Shown here in pieces: positions 55,705 to 64,000 of a DNA stretch of 64,000 bases (its first letter is position 1; the number at the start of each line of letters is the position of its first letter). The DNA lies in assembly GCA_021323945.1 (NCBI GenBank), contig JAJPKA010000005.1, positions 31,029 through 95,028 of the forward strand. The letters are read 5' to 3'. The notes beneath the pieces are model-generated. The model saw only the letters and a program-made list of their open reading frames with translations. It searched no databases and was not told the DNA's origin. The translations under genes were made by a program, and so were the position numbers. The DNA comes from Pseudomonadota bacterium. Its GTDB lineage: Bacteria; Desulfobacterota; Binatia; Binatales; Binataceae.

Positions 55705-56490
55705 CTACCGGCGTGAGCCGAGCGCCTCTCTTAGGTCTCGGACTGCCGAAACTGCGCCAAAACGAATCAGATTGGCGTCGGCACAGATGGTTACGAAACC
55801 AAACCCCATCGCGATGGCCCGAGCCGCGTACTTGCTCGAATTCGTGTGCAGGCCGGGAATCTTGCCATGGCGATTGGCGCGCTGCGCGATTTCTTCGAGC
55901 GTGCGCAAAAACTCCGGTTCTTCGCGATCGGTTCCGGCCGGCATCCCCATCGCCACACCGAGATCATTCGGACCCACGTAAATGCCGTCCACAGTCTCGA
56001 CCGCGAGAATCTCATCGAGGTTCTTGACAGCATCAGGGGTCTCAATCATCCCCATCACCACGATGGCGTCGTTCACTTGCCTGAAGTAGTCCGCCCCGTA
56101 AAGCATCGCGGCTCGCAGCGGTCCTGAACTGCGGTTACCGCGCGGGAAATATCGAGCGCCTGCCGCGAAGGCTCGCGCCTCTGCAGCACTCGTTATCATC
56201 GGACAAATGACACCCAATGCGCCGAGGTCGAGCACGCGAGTGATAAATGTCGGATCCGAGTTGGGCACCCGAACCAGTGGCGTAACCTCGCTGGCGGCAA
56301 GCGCCGTCAGCAGCTGAAGAAGGTCAGCGTAGTCGATCGCACCGTGCTGCATGTCAATCGTCAGGGAATCGAAACCGGCTCGCGCCATTATTTCAGCAGC
56401 CAACGACGTGGGTAAGGTGAGCCAGCCGTTGATGGTCGGAATCCCCTGGTTCCAGCGCTCCCGTATCGAATTTTTCAAAGAAGCAGGCAT
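55705..56490 (-). CDS. HpcH/HpaI-type class II aldolase
   Basis: A 261-residue TIM-barrel aldolase or lyase. The active-site strands are TIDMQHGAIDYADL (His base), PLVRVPN, VVMGMIETPDAVKNLDEI (Glu metal ligand) and VDGIYVGPNDLGVAMG (Asp metal ligand). HpaI relatives split 4-hydroxy-2-keto acids to pyruvate and an aldehyde at the end of 4-hydroxyphenylacetate degradation, and others act on sugar acids. The region also holds an HpaB-like hydroxylase far upstream, but there is no direct operon link. The ATG at 56490 is natural. It ends about 40 bases beyond the start of the cyclase gene. Confidence 0.88.
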   Translation of the reverse strand: MPASLKNSIRERWNQGIPTINGWLTLPTSLAAEIMARAGFDSLTIDMQHGAIDYADLLQLLTALAASEVTPLVRVPNSDPTFITRVLDLGALGVICPMITSAAEARAFAAGARYFPRGNRSSGPLRAAMLYGADYFRQVNDAIVVMGMIETPDAVKNLDEILAVETVDGIYVGPNDLGVAMGMPAGTDREEPEFLRTLEEIAQRANRHGKIPGLHTNSSKYAARAIAMGFGFVTICADANLIRFGAVSAVRDLREALGSRR

Positions 56491-56784
56491 GGCAAATAAC
56501 CTGTGGCAGGTATCTCCAAACGCTTACGCGGAAACTCCTGGCGCGGACAGCACCCCGCCGCCATGGAGGGCGCATTGCGGTTAGGCGAACGACCGCAATT
56601 TACCACCTCTATCGCACATAACCGGACATAGTACTGCATTGAGCCGTTGCTCAACAGAGGCTGGAAACCGCTGCCATATCCGGTCGGCGCTGTGCTCGGC
56701 GCAATCGGGCGTGTGCTGTGCGACAAGGGAGTTGTAGTGAGCGGAATTCCCAAATGGGCTCCGGGGGCGTTCGACGCCGGTCGT

Positions 56785-58206
56785 CTAACCGGAGAACTTA
56801 GATGGTGCACTTCGTCTGCAGATTAACCCGCCGCTGGCCGTCTCGAAAGTACCGTAGGCGCACTCGATTTCTCCGCCAATCGTCGCGTTTTCCAACTGAA
56901 TGCTTCCGAGGCTGTGAAACCCGTCGTTGAGGAGAACGCTGCCGGCAATCCGAGCCTCATTCAGGGACAAGGCGATGCCGTTCGGATTATCGAATCTGCC
57001 CTCGCTGCATACAAGTTCGGCCATTTCGCTGCCGTCCAGCACTACTGCGCCCCGCGCCCTGAAGCTGTTATTCAGCGCCACACGCTTGGACACCTGGGCA
57101 TTGCGCATCAGAAGAGCGACACCACGACTGTTCCGGAACGACGCTCCCGAAGCAATCAAGCTGCCCCCGATAACAACGTTATCCATTTGCACAGACCCGT
57201 CTGCCATGAAACGGGTATGCATATGAATATCGCCGTCAATTCGCGAACCATCGAGTTTCAGCGCGACACCGCCGGAATTGTCGAACGCTCCCCCCACGCA
57301 TCGAAGATTCCCGTGAATTTCACAGTTACCGAGACACACCGTACCTCTTGCGTAGAACCAGTTTGCCAACAGCACGTCATTGCCAATCACTGTTCCGTCA
57401 GCCGCGAGCGCGGAATTCCCGGCGTTGTCCAGGCTACAATTGCTGCAGTAGAGCATTCGCTTGATAGTGGCATCGCGGCAGCTGACTTCGCCTCGCACCT
57501 TGAAGCCGTTGCCGAAAATCACACTCATGCCGAATCTGGCATTGTCCATTGAAAGTGCTCTCGACCTCGGATTTTCGAGCATCGCGTGGGCACAGTACAA
57601 AAGCCCACCCACATATGAGTGGTTGAGGTTAACTTGTCCCGCGAATGACGAGCCGTTGGCCAAAATGACGTGGCCATCAACGGCGCCGCCTTCCAGGTTG
57701 AGAGCGATGCCCAGAGGATTTCTGAAAATACCGCCGACACACGATAAATCGCCCCCGATGCGCGCACGACGAAGACAAATCTCGCCTGCGGCCACCAATC
57801 CGTCACCCAAAAAAACTCCTGAAGACACTTCGAGTGATTCGGCCGCGAGGCTCACGAGGTGTGAGCCGGCGAGATTGAGAAACTCCACCGTAGCGCCGTT
57901 CAACGTGATGGGAGAATCTATACGGCATTTGACCAGCTCCAATGGATACGCAAAGTGCACCGATGTCAGCTGGATGTCACCGTCGATCCTCGCGCCGGCA
58001 ATTCTTAACCCGGCCGTTGTTGGTCGCAGCCCCGGTATTGATCCTTCGACAATCGCTCGAATGGTTTCAGCGGTGATTCTGGGTCCACTGAAGTCTCGGC
58101 TCGGCTCCGATGCGATATCAGATGGACGATAATCGGCCACGCGCCCGTCACTAACGGCGCGCAAAAGCTCCATTTCGGCTGGCGAAAACGCGTGCCTTTC
58201 AGACAT
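56785..58206 (-). CDS. beta-helix protein built of 49-residue repeats
   Basis: A 473-residue protein. After about 155 residues with a weaker, related pattern, residues 157-449 form six consecutive repeats of 49, 49, 49, 49, 48 and 49 residues. The consensus is roughly GGxFxNxxGxALxLDGxxIxGDVxLxxGFxAxGxVxLxxxxIGGxLxC. The period and the regular hydrophobic spacing suggest a right-handed beta-helix. The last residue of each repeat is Cys in five of six (Ala in repeat 4). Related repeats occur in poorly described proteins sometimes named membrane-associated oxidoreductase. No signal peptide is seen. The track starts at a TTG; I use ATG 58206. Function unknown. Confidence 0.78.
   Translation of the reverse strand: MSERHAFSPAEMELLRAVSDGRVADYRPSDIASEPSRDFSGPRITAETIRAIVEGSIPGLRPTTAGLRIAGARIDGDIQLTSVHFAYPLELVKCRIDSPITLNGATVEFLNLAGSHLVSLAAESLEVSSGVFLGDGLVAAGEICLRRARIGGDLSCVGGIFRNPLGIALNLEGGAVDGHVILANGSSFAGQVNLNHSYVGGLLYCAHAMLENPRSRALSMDNARFGMSVIFGNGFKVRGEVSCRDATIKRMLYCSNCSLDNAGNSALAADGTVIGNDVLLANWFYARGTVCLGNCEIHGNLRCVGGAFDNSGGVALKLDGSRIDGDIHMHTRFMADGSVQMDNVVIGGSLIASGASFRNSRGVALLMRNAQVSKRVALNNSFRARGAVVLDGSEMAELVCSEGRFDNPNGIALSLNEARIAGSVLLNDGFHSLGSIQLENATIGGEIECAYGTFETASGGLICRRSAPSKFSG
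56860..57738 (-). repeat. six tandem 49-residue protein repeats (coding)
   Basis: The DNA encodes six consecutive repeats of about 147 bases. Conservation is at the protein level; the nucleotide sequence has diverged, so this is an old expansion and not a recent tandem duplication. Each unit ends in a short strand with a Cys in five of six cases. Confidence 0.75.
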
Positions 58207-58311
58207 TATGCTGAGCTCGGTCCGAGCCAATCGCTGGTGCAGAATCCGGCTTCATATGGTACATCTCCGTTGCTGCTGTGCAGATGGACTGCGGACGACC
58301 GAGGATTCAGT

Positions 58312-59226
58312 ATGAGCACGATTGCCTGTGGCATAGCAATTCCACAAACGTTTTCCGCCGCGGTAGATGTCGACCTTATACGCAATTTTGTCGCTCGAGC
58401 CGAAGAGCTCGGCTTCGATAGCCTCTGGGTCCAGGAGCAGATTATCTCGGATTCAGCTATTCTCGAGCCGGTGACGCTTCTGACCTACGCGTCCGCCCTG
58501 TCGAATAAACTGCGCCTCGGCACCTCAGTGTTGTTACCTGTAGTGCGGAATCCGGTGCAATTGGCCAAGAGTCTTGCAACTCTCGATCAGCTAAGCAAAG
58601 GCCGACTGACAGTCGGTGTCGGCATTGGCGGCCCCCATGTTCGGGAAAATGTATTCGGCGTGTCTAATGGTCACCGCGCACGGCGCTTTGTTGAAGGGCT
58701 GACGGTCATGAAGGCGCTCTGGACGCAGACGCGGGCAAGTTTCACGGGGGAGTTCTGGCAATTCGCGGATGTTCCGATGGAGCCAAAGCCGGTACAGCAA
58801 CCCCATCCGCCCCTATGGTTTGGCGCCCGCGACACGATCGGGCTGCGTCGAGCAGCGCGTCTAGGCGATGGTTGGATGGGAGCTGGTTCCTCTTCGTCTG
58901 CCGACTTTGCCCAACAAGTCAGTTTGCTGCGCCGTTTCCTCGAGGCTGAAAAGCGTGACCCGACACAATTTCCAATATCCAAGCGGGTGTATGTTGCAAT
59001 CGACAACGATAAATGGCGAGCAGAGCAGCGCTTGCGGCAATGGTTTGCCGTGCGCTACAAGCGAGCCGAGATGGCTACCCAGGTTTCGCTTTGGGGCAGC
59101 CGGCAGGAATGCGTGGAACAGCTCACCCAACTGATCAGCGCAGGCGCCCGGCATCTAATGCTCAATCCGGTGTTCGACGAGATGGAACAATTGGAACAGC
59201 TGGCTGAAGTCATCAAACAACTGTGA
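58312..59226 (+). CDS. LLM-class flavin-dependent oxidoreductase (F420-type?)
   Basis: A 304-residue luciferase-like protein. It starts MSTIACGIAIPQTF. WVQEQIISDSAILEPVTLLTYASALSNKLRLGTSVLLPVVRNPVQLAKSLATLDQLSKGRLTVGVGIG spans the cofactor region. MEPKPVQQPHPPLWFGARD is followed by ALGDGWMGAG-like AARLGDGWMGAG. The pattern is closest to F420-dependent LLM reductases, so F420 as cofactor is possible, but this is not proved here. GAGG lies before ATG 58312. The track starts 40 codons upstream. It is divergent from the repeat-protein gene. Confidence 0.88.
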   Translation: MSTIACGIAIPQTFSAAVDVDLIRNFVARAEELGFDSLWVQEQIISDSAILEPVTLLTYASALSNKLRLGTSVLLPVVRNPVQLAKSLATLDQLSKGRLTVGVGIGGPHVRENVFGVSNGHRARRFVEGLTVMKALWTQTRASFTGEFWQFADVPMEPKPVQQPHPPLWFGARDTIGLRRAARLGDGWMGAGSSSSADFAQQVSLLRRFLEAEKRDPTQFPISKRVYVAIDNDKWRAEQRLRQWFAVRYKRAEMATQVSLWGSRQECVEQLTQLISAGARHLMLNPVFDEMEQLEQLAEVIKQL

Positions 59227-59353
59227 ACAACTTGCAGCACGAATAAAAGTGGCCGAGCTTGACTGTCGCACCGAGTCGCGCCATTTAGCGCTCATCCCAT
59301 CAGTGCCTTTGAAATACCCTCTCGGGCCAGTTTCACTCGCGCTGGCAGGGAAA

Positions 59354-59899
59354 CTAGCGCACCGACCAGGTCACAAGCTGCTTGCCGGCACGATCAGCCT
59401 TGGTATGCACAAAACGGTCGGGATTCGTATAGAGATGCGCGGTGAGGTTACTTTCACCACATTTCCAGCCGAACTGTCGCTCCAGTGCAACGATTAGTTC
59501 GCGCACGGTCAATCGCGGATGACGCTTGAGCACGGCAGCAATCATGTCGACTCGCCTCATGCCGCCGTTGCTGCTACGGGCTCCGGTGGGAGAACTCTTC
59601 GTCCCGCGTTGAGCGTTCCGTGGGGCATTACCGCGCGCCATTGATGATTTGTGAAGCGCCTTCTCCGTGGACGGGGCTGATGATCTTGAAGTTGCGGTAT
59701 CGAATTGCAGGCCAGCCACTCCAGTCCGTAACAGTTCGGCAACAGCGATTTGCTCAGAGTCGCAAAGTTCGAGCGCCCGCTTAAGCCCTTCAAGGCGGGT
59801 ATTAAGGCTTTCGATCTGCTGATTGTGCGACTCGATCTCCTGCTCGACGAGCGAGACCTCCTCGCGAAGTCTCTTCTGATAAGTCTCGACCGAATTCAT
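59354..59899 (-). CDS. hypothetical coiled-coil/winged-helix-like protein
   Basis: A 181-residue protein. Residues 1-55 form a coiled coil (YQKRLREEVSLVEQEIESHNQQIESLNTRLEGLKRAL). A Ser/Thr/Ala/Gly-rich linker follows. The C-terminal 75 (VDMIAAVLKRHPRLTVRELIVALERQFGWKCGESNLTAHLYTNPDRFVHT) look like a winged-helix DNA-binding domain. It might be a dimeric regulator. GAGG precedes ATG 59899; the track starts six codons earlier at a GTG. No family is recognised with certainty. Confidence 0.7.
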   Translation of the reverse strand: MNSVETYQKRLREEVSLVEQEIESHNQQIESLNTRLEGLKRALELCDSEQIAVAELLRTGVAGLQFDTATSRSSAPSTEKALHKSSMARGNAPRNAQRGTKSSPTGARSSNGGMRRVDMIAAVLKRHPRLTVRELIVALERQFGWKCGESNLTAHLYTNPDRFVHTKADRAGKQLVTWSVR

Positions 59900-59917
59900 A
59901 AGCTCCTCGTGAGTCAC

Positions 59918-60334
59918 TAATATCGATTGATATAGTCTACTTCTAGCACGATGTGCTGACAGGTCTATAGTTAGAGTTCGAACTTTATCGAATCCCGGTC
60001 TGGCGCAGGCAGCGGCCCGTTAGGTGTGCATAGGGTCATGACAAGAGATAGCAAGTTCGACGCCGAGGCTCGCACTCCACTCCACGATCCTTCTCCACCG
60101 TTAGGGGCGGAATCAAACTTGAATCATCAACTCACTCACCTATTGCTTCAGGCTTACTTACGCTTTTCGATGGACTCGTAGACATCTATCGTCGCTAAGA
60201 TCAGCGACTCAAATGTCCTTCCCTCAACCGACTGAATCGGGGGAATTGAAGAATTTAAAGACTCAGGAGGATCAGACCCCAGTAACAAGCTCATACAGTT
60301 TTGGGCAATTGACCAGGCCCTGCACACATCACTG
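59918..60334. other. intergenic region without a supported gene
   Basis: About 417 bases. A 47-codon ORF at 60038-60181 (ending NHQLTHLLLQAYLRFSMDS) reads protein-like but lacks a well-spaced ribosome site. Nothing else is recognised. Confidence 0.45.
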
Positions 60335-61420
60335 TCAGCTGCGCCATGGCTCTACCAGGATCTTGGCATGCTGCTCGGGCGAGGCCAGCGCCGCGAACGC
60401 GTCCGCCACACCGTCGACCCCAACTTTGCCGGTTATAAGTTGATCGTAATTGATCCTGCCTTCGGCCAGGTGAAGCAGCGTGGTTCTGAACTCATCTCCG
60501 GAGTAACCAAGCACAAACTGGATGCTCAACTCCTTGTTTATTCCCATCATCGGTTCGATTTGGTCGTGCTCCATACAGACTCCCACCACGACCAATCGCG
60601 AATTAGCGGGCGCACCTGCCATGAGTGAATCAATCATTCCCGGCACACCCACGCACTCAAAGATGACTGCGGGCCGCAGTGCCGGACCGGGTAACCAAGG
60701 AGCCAAAGCCGGAGCCTTGGCTTGATCCTTATAGATCGCCATTTGCTTCCAGCTTTCGAAGGGCGATTGTTCCGCTGGATTGACGATCACGTCAGCACCT
60801 ATTGCTTCGGCCAGTTGACGGCGGCGCGGGGAAAAGTCCGCAGCAACGATAGGAGCAGAACCATTCAACTTCAGAGCAGCGATCACGGCGAGGCCGACCG
60901 GTCCGCAGCCAACCACGAGCGGGACGTCGTCGGGGGTCAAACGAGCCTTTTGCACCGCATGATACCCAACCGCCATCGGTTCGGTTAACGCGGCTCGCTC
61001 GCTGGAGAGGTGATCGGGCACTTCGAGCAGCAGTTTCTCGGCAAGACGCATGTACTCGCCATAACCGCCCGGATTCTCGTTCGAATAACCAATCGTCTCG
61101 ACTCTCGAGCCTCTGAACAGCACCGGCATGGCACATACACGTGTGCCCAATTTAATTCTACGCTGCGTCTCTGGTCCAAAATCGACCAGTTCGGCGCAGA
61201 ACTCGTGACCCATGACGATATCGCGCTTCGGATCCATGATGAAGGGACCACCCGAACGGCGCGAGACTTCCACCAATCGCTCGGCATGTTTGAGTGCGTG
61301 AAGATCCGAACCACAGATCCCGCAGGCGAGGGTTTTGACCAGAACTTCCCCGGGACCGGGGACAGGCACCGCAATGTCGTCAACTACGATCTTCTTGTCA
61401 CGCATCACAGCAGCTCGCAT
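60335..61420 (-). CDS. zinc-binding medium-chain alcohol dehydrogenase
   Basis: A 361-residue MDR-superfamily NAD(P)-dependent dehydrogenase. The catalytic zinc ligands are in CGICGSDLH and GHEFCAEL. The nucleotide loop is VVGCGPVGLAVIAALK near residue 170. The four-Cys structural zinc lobe of classic alcohol dehydrogenases is absent (FRGSRVETIGYSNENPGGYG in its place). It oxidises an alcohol or reduces an aldehyde or ketone; the substrate is unknown. The ATG at 61420 is the natural start. It is divergent from the VOC gene at 61666. Confidence 0.9.
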   Translation of the reverse strand: MRAAVMRDKKIVVDDIAVPVPGPGEVLVKTLACGICGSDLHALKHAERLVEVSRRSGGPFIMDPKRDIVMGHEFCAELVDFGPETQRRIKLGTRVCAMPVLFRGSRVETIGYSNENPGGYGEYMRLAEKLLLEVPDHLSSERAALTEPMAVGYHAVQKARLTPDDVPLVVGCGPVGLAVIAALKLNGSAPIVAADFSPRRRQLAEAIGADVIVNPAEQSPFESWKQMAIYKDQAKAPALAPWLPGPALRPAVIFECVGVPGMIDSLMAGAPANSRLVVVGVCMEHDQIEPMMGINKELSIQFVLGYSGDEFRTTLLHLAEGRINYDQLITGKVGVDGVADAFAALASPEQHAKILVEPWRS

Positions 61421-61665
61421 ATTCCCCCTCCCGTTTGACCCCAGGGCGTCCTGCTTCGGCGACGGTTGCCTCGCTCACACGACACTTCGAACGCTCCATC
61501 TCGCTGATGCCGGTTTTTCAGCGCACGACGGATTGAGTTGATCGCAGGCAGCATTGTTCAGCAAACCGACAGCATTCGACCAAAAAGTTGACGACTGGCC
61601 TTTTACAGCGATACACGGAGTAACGCAACCCCAATTTCTAGCGCATCACCCCAATGGAGGGACAA

Positions 61666-62556
61666 ATGTTTAAGATCGGCAAGCTGTTTCACTTGACACA
61701 TGTCGTCAGCGACCTGGCGGCGGTTGACGAGTGGTACGACAATGTTTTCGCGGTAACTCGCTTTTATCGGGGGTACGAGAAACTGGCGGGCCGTGACGCC
61801 TCCCTGCTAGCGATAGGCGAGGTGATCATGGAACCGATGATGCCCGCGCGGGTGGCTAATCTGCAGAATCAATCAGTCAAAAAGTTTCACGACCGCTTCG
61901 GTCAACATTTTCACTCAATTGCGTGGTACGTCGACAATGTCGCCGAGCTATCCGCCAAGCTCGACAGCGAGGGGCTGCGCCTGTTCAACATTGTCGGTAA
62001 GCGCGTCAAACCTGGCGAAGAGAGTTTCGCGATTTGGACTCACCCCAAGGAAACGCACGGTCAGCTCGAATTTGCCGTCATTGGCAAGTACACGATCGAC
62101 CCGCGGCTGCAACCGGCTTGGTCGGCAAACTTCTGGCGTGAACAGCACCCACTCGGCATCGAACGGGCTTCACATATCACTGTCGTGGTTCGAGACTTGC
62201 CGGCCGCCAAGCGCCTGTACTGCGACATCCTCGACGGCAAACTATTACACGAAGAGGAGATGGCAGGGCGCAAGCGCAGTGCTTTCGTAGCCATCGGCGA
62301 AGATACCGTCGTCGAATTGGCGCAACCGCTCTCCCAGACCGGTCCGGAAGGGCGCGAGCTGGAAGCAAACGGAGAGGGGATTTATTCGGTCACCTTCGCT
62401 ACTCGCAATTTGACGCGGGCGAAAGCATTTCTGGAATCCAAGCAATTGAAGCCCGAGCCCGACGGCGCTGATGCGGTGGTTCTCGACCAAAACCAAGCCT
62501 TTGGCATGGTGGTGAGATTCACCGAACGCCCCGTGCCAAATGATCCTCGTGGTTGA
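61666..62556 (+). CDS. two-domain VOC family protein (possible ring-cleaving dioxygenase/glyoxalase)
   Basis: A 296-residue protein with two VOC modules, about 6-130 and 168-290. The first has HLTHVVSDLAAVDEWYDNVF and FHSIAWYVDNVAEL. The second has ASHITVVVRDLPAAKRLYCDIL, VVELAQPL and GIYSVTFATRNLTRAK. A typical extradiol dioxygenase of this size needs His, His and Glu in the second half; the His in ASHI is present, the others are uncertain. GGAGG precedes ATG 61666, better than the ATG at 61654. The reaction is not determined. It is 98 bases upstream of the DUF1329 gene, same direction. Confidence 0.83.
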   Translation: MFKIGKLFHLTHVVSDLAAVDEWYDNVFAVTRFYRGYEKLAGRDASLLAIGEVIMEPMMPARVANLQNQSVKKFHDRFGQHFHSIAWYVDNVAELSAKLDSEGLRLFNIVGKRVKPGEESFAIWTHPKETHGQLEFAVIGKYTIDPRLQPAWSANFWREQHPLGIERASHITVVVRDLPAAKRLYCDILDGKLLHEEEMAGRKRSAFVAIGEDTVVELAQPLSQTGPEGRELEANGEGIYSVTFATRNLTRAKAFLESKQLKPEPDGADAVVLDQNQAFGMVVRFTERPVPNDPRG

Positions 62557-62654
62557 GTTGCGGATTATTTGAGCTCTTCGCTGCCCGATTGCGCCGCCGC
62601 AAAGTAAGCCGGCGGCAGAGGTCGCAGTCTGTCACATACGTTCGAGGTTCTCAA

Positions 62655-64000
62655 ATGTTCGGTTCGAAGACGCTGGTTTTGGCTCTTACCGGTTTGGCCC
62701 TGATGGGCTTTTCGACATTGCTGTTTGCAGGCGCGGAGCCTATGCATGGGGCAGGTGAGCCTGCGTCAACGTCGTTTAATCAGGCTGCTAGCGCTCAGAC
62801 TGACAGCAGCCTGAATACGGGCATCCCTCCTGGAACCAGTATTACGATGCAGAATTGGGAACGCTACCGCCAGTTCATGCCGGACGGGATGATCGCACTG
62901 TTCGAAGGTAAGTATTTCTGGAAGATGCCGTCAGATGTTCGCATCGATGTCGGCCCAACAATCATCCATTCGCTACCGCGCAACTATTTGGCAGCAACGG
63001 AAAAATATGCGGGGCAGGTCAGAATTGTTGAGCTTCCGAACGGAGGCCTCAATTTAACGGGCTATCAGGGCGGAATTCCTTTCCCCTCACCGGCGGAACC
63101 TCACAAAGGTTGGAAGATTCTGGCTAATCTCTGGTTCCGATACGTTCCCCATCTTGCGGTCGACACGTACGGCCAGGGTTGCTATGTGGACAGCTATCTA
63201 AACGTCAACTGCAACGCCGGTTTACTTCTGTATCGTCAGCTCTCCTTCAATACCGACCCAGGTGTGCCAGCGACCATTCCAGGGGGTGAGGGGAAATTTT
63301 TCACCGAATATTTCGAAACGGTCGAGCCAGAACAGGATCGTTATAACGCGAATCTGAAGATCGACTACACGGACCTGTCGCGGCCGGAGGACAGCTACGT
63401 TTTTCTGCCATCGCTGCGTCGTTACCAGCCCGTATCAGCACTGGCACGCTGCGCCCCATCATTCGGGGGCGATACCACGCCGGAAGACTTTCGCGGTGGC
63501 TACGATTCGAACATGAGCGAAGTGAAGGCGGATTTTCTAGGCGAGAAGAAAATTCTCAACCTAATGGGTTTCGATATGCCAAGTACCGGCTTTCCCGACA
63601 ACTTCGATATGCCGCTGGGATGGCCGCAACCTTCATGGGGTAAATGGCAGCTCCGTGACGTCTATGTGATAAGCGTAAGTAAGCTGCCGGCATTTGCCCG
63701 AGGCTATTGTTACGGCAAGCGCGTCATGTACGTGGACAAACACTTTTATGGGCTGCTCTGGGAGGACCTTTACGATCGGCAGAATCAACCCTGGAAATTT
63801 CTCGCGGTGTTCAGGCCTGCTCGGCAAGCTCCCGGCATTGGACCGGTGGACGAAGCACTGTCCTACAATGAATCGATCTGGGATATCCAGCGAAAGCACG
63901 CAACCTTTTTTGTCGACCCCCCCAAGGGACATCCCCTGTATCTCAATGAGCAGGCCCCTGCGAGCTATCTCGACATTACCCGATACACCACGCCCACCGG
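62655..64000 (+). CDS. DUF1329 family secreted protein (partial, runs off window)
   Basis: I translated this by hand because it has no stop inside the window. A signal peptide (TLVLALTGLALMGFSTLLFAGA) leads to about 420 residues of DUF1329. Family features are WKMPSDVRIDVGPT, YEKYAGQVRIVELPNGGLNLTGYQGG-like sequence, and the C-terminal-half pattern LSRPEDSYVFLPSLRRYQPVSALARCAPSFGGD. WGKWQLRDVYVISV and YGKRVMYVDKHFYGLLWEDLYD follow. The fold is LolA-like, and the function is unknown (outer-membrane/periplasmic lipid handling has been suggested for DUF1329 partners). It probably continues to a DUF1302-type or lipid-transport neighbour beyond the edge. Confidence 0.92.
   Translation, partial: MFGSKTLVLALTGLALMGFSTLLFAGAEPMHGAGEPASTSFNQAASAQTDSSLNTGIPPGTSITMQNWERYRQFMPDGMIALFEGKYFWKMPSDVRIDVGPTIIHSLPRNYLAATEKYAGQVRIVELPNGGLNLTGYQGGIPFPSPAEPHKGWKILANLWFRYVPHLAVDTYGQGCYVDSYLNVNCNAGLLLYRQLSFNTDPGVPATIPGGEGKFFTEYFETVEPEQDRYNANLKIDYTDLSRPEDSYVFLPSLRRYQPVSALARCAPSFGGDTTPEDFRGGYDSNMSEVKADFLGEKKILNLMGFDMPSTGFPDNFDMPLGWPQPSWGKWQLRDVYVISVSKLPAFARGYCYGKRVMYVDKHFYGLLWEDLYDRQNQPWKFLAVFRPARQAPGIGPVDEALSYNESIWDIQRKHATFFVDPPKGHPLYLNEQAPASYLDITRYTTPT

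Overview
The window looks like a chromosomal segment of a free-living bacterium with an outer membrane and moderately high GC. An outer-membrane architecture is suggested by SppA, a bifunctional class A penicillin-binding protein and a DUF1329 secreted protein. Several luciferase-like (LLM) flavin oxidoreductases, acyl-CoA dehydrogenase, CaiB-type CoA transferase, DUF1329, UPF0182 and aromatic-type oxygenases occur together. This mix resembles soil Candidatus Binatota-type or other uncultured Desulfobacterota-like genomes. That assignment is an inference from gene content, not a phylogenetic result. I see no insertion sequences, phage genes, CRISPR arrays, rRNA or tRNA genes.

Layout. 1-2469 (minus): aroC-aroK-aroB, with aroB cut by the window edge. 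2679-7967 (plus): alpha/beta hydrolase, secreted phosphodiesterase, SppA and a ferritin-like helical protein. 8028-11845 (minus): NarL-type regulator, UPF0182 membrane protein and a DUF1232 protein. 11944-15266 (plus): a thiamine-diphosphate decarboxylase followed five bases later by an acyl-CoA synthetase. 15563-19662 (minus): thiC, a bcp-type peroxiredoxin, a rhodanese-MoeB/ThiF fusion and a histidine phosphatase, probably one operon for thiamine and sulfur-carrier metabolism. 20103-27577 (plus): VOC protein, acetolactate-synthase-like enzyme, exported YqgE-like protein, LLM oxidoreductase, homogentisate-dioxygenase-like cupin and HpaB-type flavin hydroxylase. This is a probable aromatic-compound catabolic cluster of unknown substrate.

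27628-35366 is mixed: a zincin, an adenosine-specific kinase family protein, a probably broken helical-protein gene, a PBP1-type transglycosylase/transpeptidase, a cupredoxin, enoyl-CoA hydratase, another LLM protein and a small lipoprotein. 35522-41212 (plus): acyl-CoA dehydrogenase, a carbazole-dioxygenase-like Rieske oxygenase, its ferredoxin-FAD reductase, an M20-fold protein that has lost nearly all metal ligands, and a YfcE-like phosphoesterase. 41497-49690 holds a membrane protein, a CoA transferase, a CYTH protein, a DNA-binding-domain/citrate synthase fusion, inositol-phosphate synthase and coaBC, followed by a possible rdgB remnant. 49984-64000: a Baeyer-Villiger-type monooxygenase, a giant cyclase-domain/AAA/TPR protein, an HpaI-type aldolase, a protein built from six 49-residue beta-helix repeats with a cysteine ladder, a third LLM protein, a zinc alcohol dehydrogenase, a double VOC protein and a DUF1329 gene running off the edge.

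The most promising leads are the metal-ligand-free M20 protein beside the Rieske system, the 49-residue repeat protein, and the HGD-like/HpaB/LLM cluster. None could be tested here by database search.
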